Shown: piece by piece, positions 1 to 13,100 of the stretch
How positions within the stretch are numbered: the first letter of the stretch is position 1
Layout of the letters: each line of letters starts with the position of its first letter
NCBI RefSeq assembly: GCF_000524195.1
Contig: NW_020170430.1
Span: 125,799 to 189,798, forward strand
Length of the DNA: 64,000 nucleotides
Source: Echinococcus granulosus
Lineage: Eukaryota; Platyhelminthes; Cestoda; Cyclophyllidea; Taeniidae
Reading direction: 5' to 3'
Notes under the pieces: generated by a model
What the model was told of the DNA's origin: nothing
Databases searched by the model: none
What the model saw: only the letters and a program-made list of their open reading frames with translations
Made by a program: the position numbers and the translations under genes

Positions 1-1315
1 TGCACATAATAACATCGGATATGTGTTTAGCAACAGCATGTGTATATTTGAATTTTCTTGTAAATGACTGCAATTGTGTACCTCCGGAGTTTTTACCTTA
101 TATCATTTTTTGGAAATTCTTAAGCCTAGGCGAGGATTCCAGCCATCTTTGCGTAATCCCAATGCCGTTGCCATCCCTTGGGTAGAGAATCCCATCAGCT
201 GGATAGCGACAGGATAAACGGTTGGTTTCCTTTTCATTCCTACCACAATCGTGTTCCAATTTTAATTATTGTATTTAGAATTTGTAGGAAATGTTGTGAT
301 AATGATGGTGTAGTTTTCTCTGAAATGCTAAACTGACACAAAATTCAGTTACGCATTTTGCGTGGAATTCAAAACAATTTTAGTTTCAGGTTTATGTGGA
401 AAGATGGTGCACCTAGTCTGTTTATCGCCTTCAAGTGCGCCAGAATCGAGCATCTAAGATTATTATTAAAAATTAATGATGCATGTTGAAAGACTTTTAT
501 TTTTATTCTGATCAAAAATTAGGCTCTAATTATGAAGTAAACTCAAGAATTGAGTGCAGTGCTTACAAGTAGACGAAACTACTAACAGAGTAGATGTTCT
601 GCTCCTAACCCTGCACTGGAGTCGCTTTAGATGTCATCTTAAAACGCATAAGTTGCGTTGATTATTGGTTAATAAATCTTTTGCCTGTGATTTCGTCCTT
701 TGTCAAAACTATATTTTTTTAAGAAAATCTGACCCAATTACAAGCTGGACTTGGAGTTATAGCATAAAGAAGTACTAAAAGGGTATTAATGGTTACTTTT
801 GAAATCCATTAATTTAATTGAATTTGACACTTGCTTGCTTTAAACTTTGGATAAATTTCGTCTTCGGCAAAAATGGTCTTAGATTTACCGAAAGTCATTG
901 CGCTGCCTTTACGATTAATTCTTCTTTTTTGAGAACTGTTTTTACACAAATAATGAACAATAAGAACGAAAATCAAGATCACATAAATATTTATTTTTGT
1001 GATCGGTTCATACAAAAAGCTCATCATCGGTGCTCAAGAAATCCACATTCTCGATCATGACATGAACTAAAATTAAAGATAAACACAAATAAGTTAGTCG
1101 AAATCGACATAGAATAAATACGGTTAAATACGGTCACCTAATCTTTAGGACCTTTGACATGAAAAATGTGTTAAAAGAAATTGTTAAGTAACACTGCATT
1201 TTTCTTACATGCTGTGTCTGTTAGTAGAGTATTTGTACTCATTAGTAAGTTGACCTATGTCATTATCTTTAAATCCAGAGGGCAAATCTATCCAACTACA
1301 TGGTATAAACCTGAT
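1..1315. other. AT-rich intergenic DNA
   Basis: No recognisable gene, RNA or repeat was found on either strand. Only short overlapping open frames occur around 809-1060, with no splice sites or family motifs. Part of the stretch next to 1315 should be the 3' untranslated region of the neuropeptide gene that ends there. Confidence 0.5.
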
Positions 1316-2979
1316 TCATGAGGGCCTAGCCAAGAATAAGTGATTGTCATGACATGTGCGCACAGTAGATATGAAGCTGATAGGGACTACAATGGAAAAG
1401 GGTACTTTTTCGAGCAAGTCGATTCGATGATGATATGGTGGGCTTCGCTTTCCGAATCGGAAGAAGTTGCCCCTTCGCTGACGCAGAGACTCAAAGAGCT
1501 CCTCCAACCGACTCTCCAGGGCATCGATGGCTCCGCGGTCTGCAAGACCCCCCTCTAGGCTGCCCTCCTGCCCATCGGTACGCGTCACCGCTGTAATCGC
1601 ATCCGCCGGATACAAAACACGGTATTAGGCTCAAATGCCTTACATAATTAATTTGAGCTAAATATGAGAGCCAAATTTCCTGAGATATGTGAAGTAATAA
1701 AGTGGTTACTATTTTGTTCATTAAGGTTATTCAGTTTGATTAAAATTGAAGAATAATTTCCACGGTTTTGCTCCTGGCAAAGAAGATAATGCTCAGTGTC
1801 AATTGTTAGCTACCTATCATAGAGACGAGACTACTTACTTTATACCAAAGGTGAAGTTAGAAAGAAGAAGTTAAGTAGCTGAAGCGATTTAAGGTGTAAA
1901 TCTTTTCACTTTGAGTTACTGCGTCCCAAAAAATGTCTTATGCGTAAGTATTTTTTTATGAAAACATCTGTCTGGGAGTATCGAAAAGTGGTTAAAATAC
2001 GGGGCAGATGTAAACTTATGTCCAATGCAGGAATTAGGGCCTGTCTATTTATTGGTCAATTAAGCATGAATGTAATCCTAAAACAAGTTTTTATACAAAC
2101 AGAAAATTTGAAGCAAAAAATCGCAAATTGGTTAAGCTATGCTTTTGCCTCATAGCGGAATGGATTACAAAGAGAAGTGTATCAGTCATTGTCAATTAGC
2201 ATATCAGAGTTCTCTTTTATCTCTTAGGGTAGTCGTAGTTTTCTATTTTAGCAATTTAAGGGTGTTTCTTAACTTATTGATTCTTATACCCCACTTAAGA
2301 TAGCAACGCTCTTTTATACCTTTTTCAGTTCCTTACTGATAGAAAAGCCAGCAATATTCCTAAATGCTGAACTCCCAAAACCCTTGAAATATTAAAAAAT
2401 TGGTAATTTCAAACAGCATATTCCTAGTGCACAAAGGAAATTTATTTATTATCATTTATTCATTTACTCCTTGTTTGGATTTTAGTAAAATCAAAGCTGC
2501 TGGTCGTTATACCACTAAAACAACGCATTTTCCAGATCACTACTGCACAAGGTTTGAGCGCTTGTTCGGTTCTGGCAATGTATTTTCTAAAAAAATGCAC
2601 CCCAAACTGTTATATTATATTACACAAAGTAGTATTGCTACTGCATGAACAATTTCAGGAGGTCATTGCCCTGAGTTCAATATTTTAACAAAATTGGCCC
2701 GACATAGTTTACGGCTTTGCTTGTATTTCAGGTATCGATTGTGATGTTTGTTTTTTTTCCACTTTGTTGATTTTATAACCAGAGAGTGAAAATCGCGTTT
2801 AACAGCAATATTGATTTTAAAGTAGACGCTAAAGAAAAGGTAACATCAACCGGCTGCAATACTAATAAAAAATGAAACTTACGCATCCCGAAGACCATTA
2901 CAATTCCAAACATGCAAAGAAAGCAAATGCCAAGATAACTAAAAGGAAGAATTTTCACATTGTAAACCTTTGGTAGCAT
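1316..2979 (-). CDS. flp: FMRFamide-like neuropeptide precursor (GNFFRFamide)
   Basis: Two exons on the minus strand, 2979-2883 and 1590-1316, encode 123 aa; the 1292-bp intron has a GTAAGT donor and TTACAG acceptor, and phase 1 matches on both sides. Exon 1 is a signal peptide: Met, a basic patch (K4, K9), then a hydrophobic core around residues 10-31. Exon 2 carries RQRR at 69-72, GNFFRF at 73-78, the amide-donor Gly 79 and KR 80-81, so convertase cleavage and amidation would release GNFFRFamide. That peptide is known from the cestode Moniezia expansa, and related flatworm FaRPs act on body-wall muscle. Only one peptide copy is present, after a spacer of about 35 aa. The 42-aa tail after KR looks unremarkable and could be an unspliced extension. 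The two exons are separated by more than 1 kb, so the gene is easily missed. Confidence 0.88.
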
Positions 2980-5900
2980 TAACACTCATGTATATTATAG
3001 GTTGCTACTTTTCCTAAATACAATATAGGCTCCATCTGATGTGTCGCTGTAAGAAATACCTCACCCAATTGTCTTCTCGGGGTCTACGGTTGATTCGTTT
3101 GGATTGAGATTCTTCCAACAAGGCTAATGGGGAACTTACACAGAGTTTAATTTCACTGAGTCCGAGAGAAACGGAATGAGCTCAAAGAAGGTTTGCGTCA
3201 TCGTTATTTGAGAATGAGATTTAGGACAATACATAATATTGTCAACTTGTATTGTGTGCTTTGGTCTAATATTTAAGGACCTTTTGGATTTCCTGCCCGA
3301 TATGCATTTAAATTAAAAATCTGACTGGAACTGTATTAGTTAAATTTACTTTCCCCTAGTGAAATTAGCTTTGGCTCACTCTTATGATAAGTATTCTATT
3401 TAGAACGGATATAAGAACAAAAGTATGGTAAGGAGATAGAGAAGCATAATAACATACCTCATATCTCTCAGATATCTATATAAGGAGTGCACTGTAGAAT
3501 TGTGATGCCGATGTTTTTTTGCCATTTTATATTTCATTTGAATATGAGGCACAATCGCTATTGGTGGACGTGAAACTAGTATGCTTCAATATGAAATTTA
3601 ATTGGCCACATCCTCTCATTTTACATGTAAGCTCTAAAGGGCTGGCTTAAAGATACTTTCCCAAACCTCTCATCAATGATAAATCACTTTGATCTTTGCA
3701 AAAATAGCCGCTAAGTTGATTATATTTCCATATCCTTGTTTATTAATTCATAATACACTTAAGTGATATAAAAATTCAAAAATAATATATTAATTTGATT
3801 CACTGTATATAACAAGCTTTCATAGTGACTCCTTTTCAAATAAATCAACGTAGGTCTTAGATTCCCTCCATAATCTTGATCATATAAGGTCTGGGAAAGA
3901 GCTTTTTGCTAAAAAATAAGAATATTCATGAGAAATAAAAAATATCTCAATGTCATGCTTAGCAAGAGATGCTACATTGGCGTATATGTTTGGAAAACTT
4001 TATTTTTGAGGTACACTTAGAGTTGGGACATTTCAGTATCCAAAGTTATCTAGTCATTAAGCGTTAAGATAGGATTTCTGACAGTGCTAGCGTATTTAGA
4101 CAAAAGAACTTGTTAATGGCGGAGAGTTAAATAACTGCAAAATAAGAGCTCTTAAAGAGTTTTTGGACCAGAAGGGCCTATTAGTAAAAAGACATTTGTT
4201 TGCACAAATATCTGTGTTTGTTCAGATTATGCCTTAGTATTTGGAAGAGGAATTGAGTTAAGACTCAATTATTTGATACTTTGAAGACTCTGAGCTAAGT
4301 ATGTTCTTAAATAGTAAGTCCATGGAGTGTGCACTGTAACCAAAATCTGCAAACGGATTAGCACTTATTTCCGACCGATTTCAGCAAGTCCTAAAATTGC
4401 TGAGACTCGATTAATTGGTCCAATAGGGAGCCTGCAGCGTTGTTTGTTCAAAAGTCGTGAGAAGTTATTTCATGAGCCAGACTAGTCAAACCGTTTTAAA
4501 ATTGCTTTAATTTCTTACTTTATGTTTAAAGAACCCATTTTGGACTCTTCACCAGTGGAATTAAATTAATGAGTTAAGCAGCTTTGCTCAAGGTTTTAAA
4601 GTGTGCAACCTCTCCGTGTAATTAAGGTTTCCCATCAATTTCTATCCAAGCCTCAAATAAAACAAATTAGCAGTGGAAAAAATAGCACTTTTTAAGGCAG
4701 TTGAAGATAATTCGCGCGTTATCACACTAAAATCACAAGTAGGATACTATATGAATGCTCATACTTCTCTAAAACACATCTTTTCCAGTAATGTCAGTAT
4801 CAACCACAACACATTGCCCGTTCAATGAATAAACCACATTATTACATTCTAGTTGGCAGCAAACTCATATAATTTTTCCAAAGCACATCCTGTCATATGT
4901 GTCAACTAGCTTCATTTCAAAGGATGGAGATGATCCTCAACTAAATTCATTCAACCTCTTTTACGTATACTGGGTAATCTGATAACGTCCAGCACAATTA
5001 TCTATCAGATATCAATGTAAAAACAAAGAGGATATTGCTGCATGTTTTTCTGCAAATGGGCATAGCTGTCGAAACATGGATAAAATTAAATTCTCTTGTG
5101 ACTTTGCCGCTCTATAGAAAATTAGCATCGGACCTGTTGTACAGCTTCATGAGGGAAACAAAGTATGCACGTTAATTTATGCCACAAGTCTACAAATTTT
5201 TGAGGGAGGAGTCTTACATGCTTTCCCATTGTGAGACTCATTTTTGCAGACCTCTCTCCATTCATTCTTTTTGTACAGAATATAGTACGATCTGGAAAAC
5301 AACTTTAATAAGGAAATTTATTCTTACAGTCAATAAATCATGTAACCACAAATGGAACCATTTTCGATAGGTATTTTGGGAAAAACTATCTAATCCAACG
5401 GTCCCCGTTCTAGCCTAGCCAATTACTTATTGACTCCCTTTTTACTCATTTCTTATAACAAACCTTCCTTCAATAAGGACCTACTTCTACCGAATTTTTG
5501 ATGTAAAAACGTCTTAATTTCCAACTCAGAAAATGTCTTTAGGACTAGAAATTATGTACTTTACCGCAATCAACCACCTTGCATTGGCGTAGAGAGAAGG
5601 CAGAATCAACTTCTTGGTTGCATTATATTTTACCTAACTTTACAGCACTTTCTTCATTTTCATTTTTTATAGTGAATTTCAAATGCTAAAGTTTCATTCC
5701 CCTCCAATAACTTTCGCAAAAAAGTGCTTTTAATTAGAATCGTACTGCACCATTCATGCATTGTGGTGTTTTATGTGGCACTCCATTGGTTTTTTTGATG
5801 ATCATGGGGTTTGTGAAGAAGCAGGTTTGCAGGGTTGAAGAGGTGGGAGTGTGAAGGGACAGCTTCAACAGCCGCTGGAACAGGAGCCTTATATCGCCTC

Positions 5901-8900
5901 CACGGGAGCATGATCGCTTGCTTCTGCACTTTCCCGGCGCGATTCGTTTCTGGAATATTTGATACATTCTGCAGGCGCTAACATAAGTTTGTTGAATCCG
6001 TGGTTTGGAAATGTTAGTGTACATTTCGTGAAGATTTTATGGTCATTAGTCAGTCATTATCGAGCAGCTATCGGAGCATTAATATTGTATCCATTGAGGA
6101 GCGAATTGTGCACGTCTATAAAATGTAACCTTCTATGTTTGTTACACCGCAACACCTCCATATTTAGTCCATCTTATTTTTACCATCACAAACTTAAATG
6201 CACATGGCAAAATAAAATGCCACGATGGCTTATCAAATTACTTTTCACCTGCTTTCTCCAATCCCCCGCGAAACAGGCATACGTTGAGGAAAATCTAATA
6301 CAAATTACGCACTCTACGTAGAGGTGCATGCAAGCTTCAGCGATTTTCATTCTAGCAAATGCTTCAGTTGTGAGATTCTTCGTAGAAAAGCGCGATGTTT
6401 CCTCTTTGTTGCATTCAAATCAGTTTAGAAAAAAATAAATTGGGGGAGATTTAAGTAATTTGCCTGTATCACTACAAAAATAATGCAAGAGGTCTACATT
6501 CAGTTAAAAAGCCTTTCTGCAAAAAAGCAATTTTTAATTTCTTTTAGCCATTTGATTCCCTTTACTTTACTGGATAAAATAAATTATAAAGTAAAGAATA
6601 ATGTTCGCATACAGGTAGTATGTAAAAGGGCTTATGAGCTTGAGATCTTTATAAACTTTTAAAGAAGTTTTGCACTTCATTTATTTGAAACTACAACAAA
6701 TGAAAAGCACACTAAATATTTACTCGTTTTTGGATGTGAATATACTTATAGGAATTGATTCTGCATTAAAATAAAGTGGAGTTTATTTGAATAATTTTCA
6801 CTTGCACGTGGTGACGTCTTTGTGTTTCTACAAATACTGGTAGTCTTCAGGAATATTAAGAAAAATAATGATTTGGACAGACCTTCTTTGTAGTAATTTG
6901 AGGTGCACCGAATGCTGGGGAACTTGGCACAAGGGAACAGTGTTTTGCACTGACTTCCCCTCGGATATGGCACTCAAATAACCGGCTTAACCGGTGTATA
7001 TGTAGTGAATCTTATGCACCGCAACAGTGGTGGGGATGTGATTAATAGGCTCTAGTGAAAAGGACTAGAACTCACTATGGGTGACACATTCCATACACAT
7101 TCCGTCAACGGTTGTAGATGGTGCCAATTTAAACACTACAAGGTACAACTACCGCGTTGGGAGGTGGAGCAGGTATGAGGATGCTTTTGCGCGGTGGGTC
7201 CAAAATTTGTGTAATTGTTGCCTTACCGACCCGACCCATAGCAGGCAATTAATCAGGCGCATTCTACCTCTTGCCTATTAAAAGGCAAGGAGTCATTTAG
7301 AGCACATTATTTACATAATCATTAAACCACACTAGAGAGTAAGCAAAGTGTCTCAAAATTTGTATAGATTTTTTATGTATTTTCAAATGTAATGTAGACT
7401 AATGATCTCTCAAAAATGGTTCTATGGGTTGCCTCACTCACAATATGATGGTTTGTATACAACCAAAAAATTTGACGCTCCATGTAAACGGAAATAGGGA
7501 TCATGTTTGAGCGTTGAGTTCCATATTTGCCCATCTTTTCATCGGTGGCGCGTAATGTTGTTCCGACCACCCTGAAGAACGCAACAACCACTAAGTTATT
7601 GCCCCATCATCGCAAAGTATTTAGTTACCTGAAATGAACGGTATGCGCCATTGTATTCCTTAATTGCTATTTGGCGAGTAAATAAAACAATGAATATGAA
7701 ATTATTCAGGCCTTTTAACTCCAAATAGAAAAGAAATAATTGACCCGTTTTACAAAGTTACTGGCTTTGGTATGCACAACCTGCGTTGGCATTTGTGTCC
7801 CAAAGAAAACTAGTTGAGAAGTATCAGTAGACGACTGAGCTCACTGCAGACTGCTGAAAATTTGGGTAAGTTGATGGATACAATTTCACTAACGTGCTAT
7901 TTGCCGCAGTTAAATTCTTTTAAATGCCAAAACAAATTTTTTTGGCAAGATTAATTTTAATCAATGTGAAACCAGAAAAATAGCCAATAATTTAGCGCTT
8001 CCCCCTCCAATATTTTAAAATCGTTTCAATATCCGAGGTTTTGGAAATTCACATATTTATCCACGTCGCTTCACGAAGCCACATAGAACCATCAAACCTC
8101 CATTTTTACCATGAACAGCACTAGATGTTCGCAGACTCTTGCAGCAAGAGTTGGTCTTAGGAATATTAAAAATCTTGCCACCTAAAAAACCTCCCTAGCT
8201 TAAATTTATAAGGACTCAACTTGACAGTATGCTGGCCAGCAAGAAAAAATTTAGTGGGGTGGATTTTAAATGTTAAGGTGCAAGTTTGATAATCAGTGCC
8301 AAATAAATGGTCAGCAGTGAAATTTTCAGACGAATGTTTGTACTGCCAGGCTTCCCTTAAGTACCAAAGTTGGTTACTCAGTATTTTAGATTCATTGCAA
8401 GAAAATGTGGATTTCTGAGGACTAGAAAACTTGGTTCGCTATCATTTAATTAATAGCGTCTAAGCATTTAAAAATCGTAATGCTACTGCCCCTTGTTAAG
8501 TTTGTCGTTTATTTTGTGATGTCCGTATACACTTTCGTCTTTAAATATACTCAAAATGTTGAAGCATTCACAAATTATTCACTGTGATGTCTTGTAATAC
8601 CTTGGTTGTTTGTTTAACTCCTGGTTTTGTTAAAGGGGTCACTCTGGCTATCCATCATTGTACCTTTGCCAGGTGGGCTGGTCCTTGGGGCATCTCAGTA
8701 GCCTCAAGCCCTACTGCATGTCAAATATACATATTCTCTCCAAGTACTAAGTCTTCTTTTGTCTTCAGGATAGTCACAGGGCGCTACAGTGTCAAACTTA
8801 GGAATTGGTTGTTTTCTCCTAGATTTTATTTTTAATATGCAAACAACGTTTTGACGAGTGTGAGTATTCATTCAGCACCTAGTCACGATAAATAACTAAG

Positions 8901-10178
8901 CATTAAAGGGTACACAAAGAACCCAAATGCAAATTTTGACATTTATCGCACTTACAGAGTCAACCATGGTAGACTCGTGCCTGAGGCGTTTTTACCACAC
9001 TTAGAAATCAATCCTGCTGTGAGGTAGTCACTTGGTATTTCCAGCCTCTCTAGATCATAGGTGGATATAAGCACTAAGCCGATTTTTCATATATCATGTG
9101 CAAAATCTATAGCTGACCACTCAAAGTTCTGATTGGGATAAGACAGAAGACATTAAATTGTAAATGTTTGACCGTTCTCGCATTAGTGCAAACAAATTAA
9201 CATATTCGGGTGCATTAAAGTGGTTATCCAAAAGTATTTAGTTAGAATGTAGACAGTGTATAGACAGCGTATTCATATCATAGCGTTTGGCTAGAACCGC
9301 AAATTCATTCAACGCCCCACAACTTTCAACATGCCGCGGTAGGCCGTAGAGTTTCTTCTAGCTCTTTGACAAGTTTGTGAGGGGCTCTGCAAGTTCAAGT
9401 CAGGGTGATAAGTTAACTTGACGGCAACAGCTAAGGTTTTCCAGAAGAGCAGTAGCATAAGCAAAGCAGGGTAATGTCCTACTGAAAAAATGTTCCTTTT
9501 TTATTCCGATCAAATTCAGACTTAATATAGTGCTTATTCCATTCACTTGTTGGGTCAAATGAGGATTTCAACTAAGATTCTTGTAGCAATCATTAACTTC
9601 CACTATTTCGTTCGCCATCTTAGTGCTGCGGTGTCCCGTTTATGCCACATTTGTTAATAGACCACCACAGCGGTATTGTTGGAAGGGCCATGTCAGTGAG
9701 TAAAATTACGACCATTGCATTACAATGAACAGTCAAACAGAGGATGAAGTCACCGAAACTTTTTCCTTCCAGATTCATCATATTAGACCATGCGGAAATG
9801 AGGCGATGCAGACAGTTGACTAGTTTAAATGCATTTTCGGTGTACTGCACCAACTGTAATTGATGTCACAAGGCGTTATTATTTGAAGCTGTTTTTAATG
9901 AAAAATTAGGGGACAAAATACCAAACTTCTATTGCACTTCAGGTGTTGGAACATTACACAAACCAAGTAAAATTATTAAATGCTAGTGATCCGGCTTCAA
10001 AAGCTACTGTTGTACAAGCAAAAACTTCATTTCACTGTGTAGTTTGCGTCTTAAAAGTATATGAGTTTCCGTAGGAGGTTGTTTTAATTGACCAAACGGC
10101 CTTAGGGGAGTAAATACCGCTGTGTTGAGGCTGGGTTATCTGAGTTATTTGACAAATTACCTAGTATTAATGGGTTAA
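2980..10178. other. 7.2 kb intergenic DNA, mostly unexplained
   Basis: AT-rich sequence between the neuropeptide gene and the adhesion receptor. I found no family motif. Open frames near 5179-5370, 6746-6973, 7081-7281, 7373-7591, 8584-8835 and 9620-9853 lack convincing splice signals or coding character. The exception is a minus-strand stretch at 5734-5949, listed separately. The 5' untranslated region and promoter of the adhesion receptor should lie just before 10179. Confidence 0.5.
5734..5949 (-). CDS. candidate terminal exon of a basic, Cys-containing peptide
   Basis: A minus-strand frame opens right after a plausible acceptor (ATTCCAG, at 5950-5956) and runs 71 codons to a stop. It begins Lys-Arg, has a second dibasic RSKR near residue 9, four Cys (near residues 8, 14, 43 and 63) and an amphipathic stretch GDIRLLFQRLLKLSL near 18-32. 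Third codon positions in the first half are rich in G/C, unlike the AT-rich surroundings, which favours coding. The frame also stays open upstream of the acceptor to an ATG at 6024, so splicing is not required. No signal-peptide exon was found. I do not recognise the product; it could be part of a secreted peptide precursor or a chance open frame. Confidence 0.22.
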   Translation of the reverse strand, partial: KRIAPGKCRSKRSCSRGGDIRLLFQRLLKLSLHTPTSSTLQTCFFTNPMIIKKTNGVPHKTPQCMNGAVRF

Positions 10179-13100
10179 ATGGGCCTAACTTTGTGCATTA
10201 TAGTCCTGTTTTGTATTTGTACACTGCATGTTGGCGCATGTAGGGATTCTTACTGTCATATATTGTTTAGTGTCTCTACCACCTTCATTTACGAAGATGC
10301 CTAATAAGCAGGCCGTTTTCATACCTGGAGAAGCTATAGTATTGCCTTGCAAAGTTAATGCCTGGCCAACTCCAAGGTAAGGGCTCATGCTGGGTTGCTA
10401 CTTTATAGGTATTATTGGACAAAAAATGGTCAGGACTTTAATTGGGCCGGCAATATTGGTCGATATACGAAATATCCAGGAGAAGGCACCATTGTTCTAG
10501 CCAAACCAGGAACTGATGATGATGGATTGTACCAATGCTTTGCTGAAAATAAGTATGGTGTCGCTGTATCGAATGTGATTAATGTGAAAAGAGCAGGTAA
10601 TTGATAAAAACAGGCCAATATTATATAGAGATGGGACAATTTGTTAGTCCGAAAATCACAACTATTCAAAAGAGAATAGGGGAATCCGTATCTCTGCCAT
10701 GTCAGGTGCCTCTAGGTTATCCACCTCCAGTTGTTACTTGGCAAACATCGAAGGATGCTCAGCTGGACTATATTAAAGAAACTAGTCGACTAGCAATCGA
10801 TGTAGATGGTAAGTGTTTTTGATGTGTTATTCGCCCACTTTAGGCACTCTTCATATCGCAGCGATTCTCTCCACAGACGACGGAGTCACTTTCCAATGTG
10901 TCGCAAATAATGAGATAATTCGTGAACAAACAACTGGTCCAGGATACAAGATTACGGCAAGATATCCAGAGGTACATATGATATTCAGGACATAACTTTA
11001 TAAAATGCATTGACATCTATCCTTTGTGTTTTCCATTGTAGATAAATCAGCCAATCACATTTTTGTACCAAACGCCTTATACGTCTCTCGCCGTTGTTAA
11101 TGAAACTCTCCGTCTACAGTGTATTTTGGGTGGTTATCCTCTGCCCAGTTATCGTTGGTATAAGGATGGCAAAGATGCGACCCTGGTAGATTTTTAGTCC
11201 TTACGAACCATATACTTCTTTCCAGTCCCCCAACACAAATATAGTCAACATGGGGACAACTTTGGAGATAAATCCTGTGACGAACGCCACTGCAGGGCAG
11301 TACCGATGCCAGGGAGTTAATGAAGCAACTATGACTTCAATGAACTATGAGTACGAAGTGAGAGTGAAGTGTATGTTTTGAAACACATTATGCATTTTCA
11401 TTTTGAGTTGTAAACTACTGGCCATATCTTTCACATTTGTAGCTGCTCCTAAATTTACTATTTTTCCCGTTGATACGATGGTACCTGAGAATGGAAGCGT
11501 GGTGTTCACTTGTGAGGCCGAGGCAGATCCCAGACCAAAGGTTCGGTGGACTGTCAACGGACTTGATCCCTCATTTTACCTTGATGGAGTAAGGAAGCTT
11601 ATTAGTGGAAATGTAAGTTTAATTTTGCTTTTTAAAGACAATCCACTCACAAATGTTATAATAGAATCGGAAAATAAATGCCTAGTCCATCTGTCTTAGA
11701 CAATGATTCTTAACAACTTGACGGTTGACGACAACGCAGTGATCCAATGCAACGCGTCCAACTCCTTCGGCTATGATTTCGTCAACGCTTTCATTAATGT
11801 GCTTCGCGAGCCGCCGTACATATATAAGGCACCGCCAAAAAACCTTCGACAGACGGAGGGTGCAATGGTCCTGCTGCCCTGCCGCTCCTACTCTGCGCCG
11901 AGGGCCCTCGTGGCCTGGCGCAAGGATGGTCGTCCTATCAATGGTGGTCGTTATCAGGTGATGGAGAATGGTGATCTCATCATCGAGGTAAGCCCATCCA
12001 CCACCTGTCGAAGGGGTTCTATTCTAGATAGCACATTACCATTTCACAAGAGCTTTTTGCACTAATCTGGAAAGGACTCTAGCTAGCGTCACATTGATCT
12101 GTGTAACTTGTTTCAAGTATTCATATTTATGCAAGATTTTCAGTGAAGTTTGCGGGTTGCATTAGGATAAGGATATCGGGATATTTTCTTGCTTTATTAT
12201 CAAGAACGCATCTACAAGTGCTCTGGTATAAATATGGCCACAACAGATTCACAGGTTATAATGGCACAAATTCGAAGCAATAGATGTTTAATGTTGAAAA
12301 TATTAATAGGAAATCGGTTCTCGCCTTAGCGACTGTTATCCTACTTTGCAGTAATATTCATGGATCCGAAAAAAGGGATCGACTTAGTGTTTAACTTTGA
12401 CTGTTAATGTCAAGCGTCTAAGTTTTTGGAACGGCAAAGTTACTGTACGCTGCGAATACATGACGCTGAGAGCAACAGTTGTCGGTTCTATGGCTCATTT
12501 AGACAATACCTCTTTTATCACCCTTTTAGAAGTAATTTTAGGCAGAAATATCTTTAGTAAATGACCTCTACCCCATTTTTATGCGGAATTTCGACAATAT
12601 TTACAAACTGTATTGAAGAAAAAGGCAGGAAAGTTAAGCCTGCAGACGCAAAACGAAACCGTCCATGATCTAAGTCATTTTAACCGATTTATCAACAGAA
12701 ATGTCTGCATAAATTCCGTATTGCACTCGGCACATCCTCTAATTTAGTCATACAATCATCGGGAACGCGGATTTCCGTTATGTATAGAGAATGATGGACC
12801 GCCGACTTCTGAAAATGTCAATTGATGGTAAAAAAGAACTTAGCTTCGGTTTCGATAAATGCTATTGAACTTTTAATAACAGTAACTGACTTCATTAGAA
12901 GGAAGAATTTCAATTCAGACCGCGCATTCAAGCACGATTTCTTGTGACAGTAAAAGTTCATGCCAAAGGAATAAAATAAGCTGATCTTAAAAGCGCCTGT
13001 GTGGGATCAGCGAATATTATCAGCAAACTTTTTGTGAACTAAGGTGAAAAATTGTTGTCTGCCTTGCAGTCAGGTGCGGTGACAGACACGGGGATGTATG

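Noticed and set aside
1491..1721. Alternative first exon for the neuropeptide gene starting MNKIVTTLLLH
   Set aside because: It has a GTAAGG donor 53 bases before the same acceptor, but joining gives a stop at once (CGG TGA). The exon at 2979-2883 joins in the right phase and has a better signal peptide.
8584..8623. Signal-peptide exon for the adhesion receptor at 8584
   Set aside because: The donor is poor (GTTTTG), and a perfect signal-peptide exon with a GTAGGG donor lies at 10179-10239.
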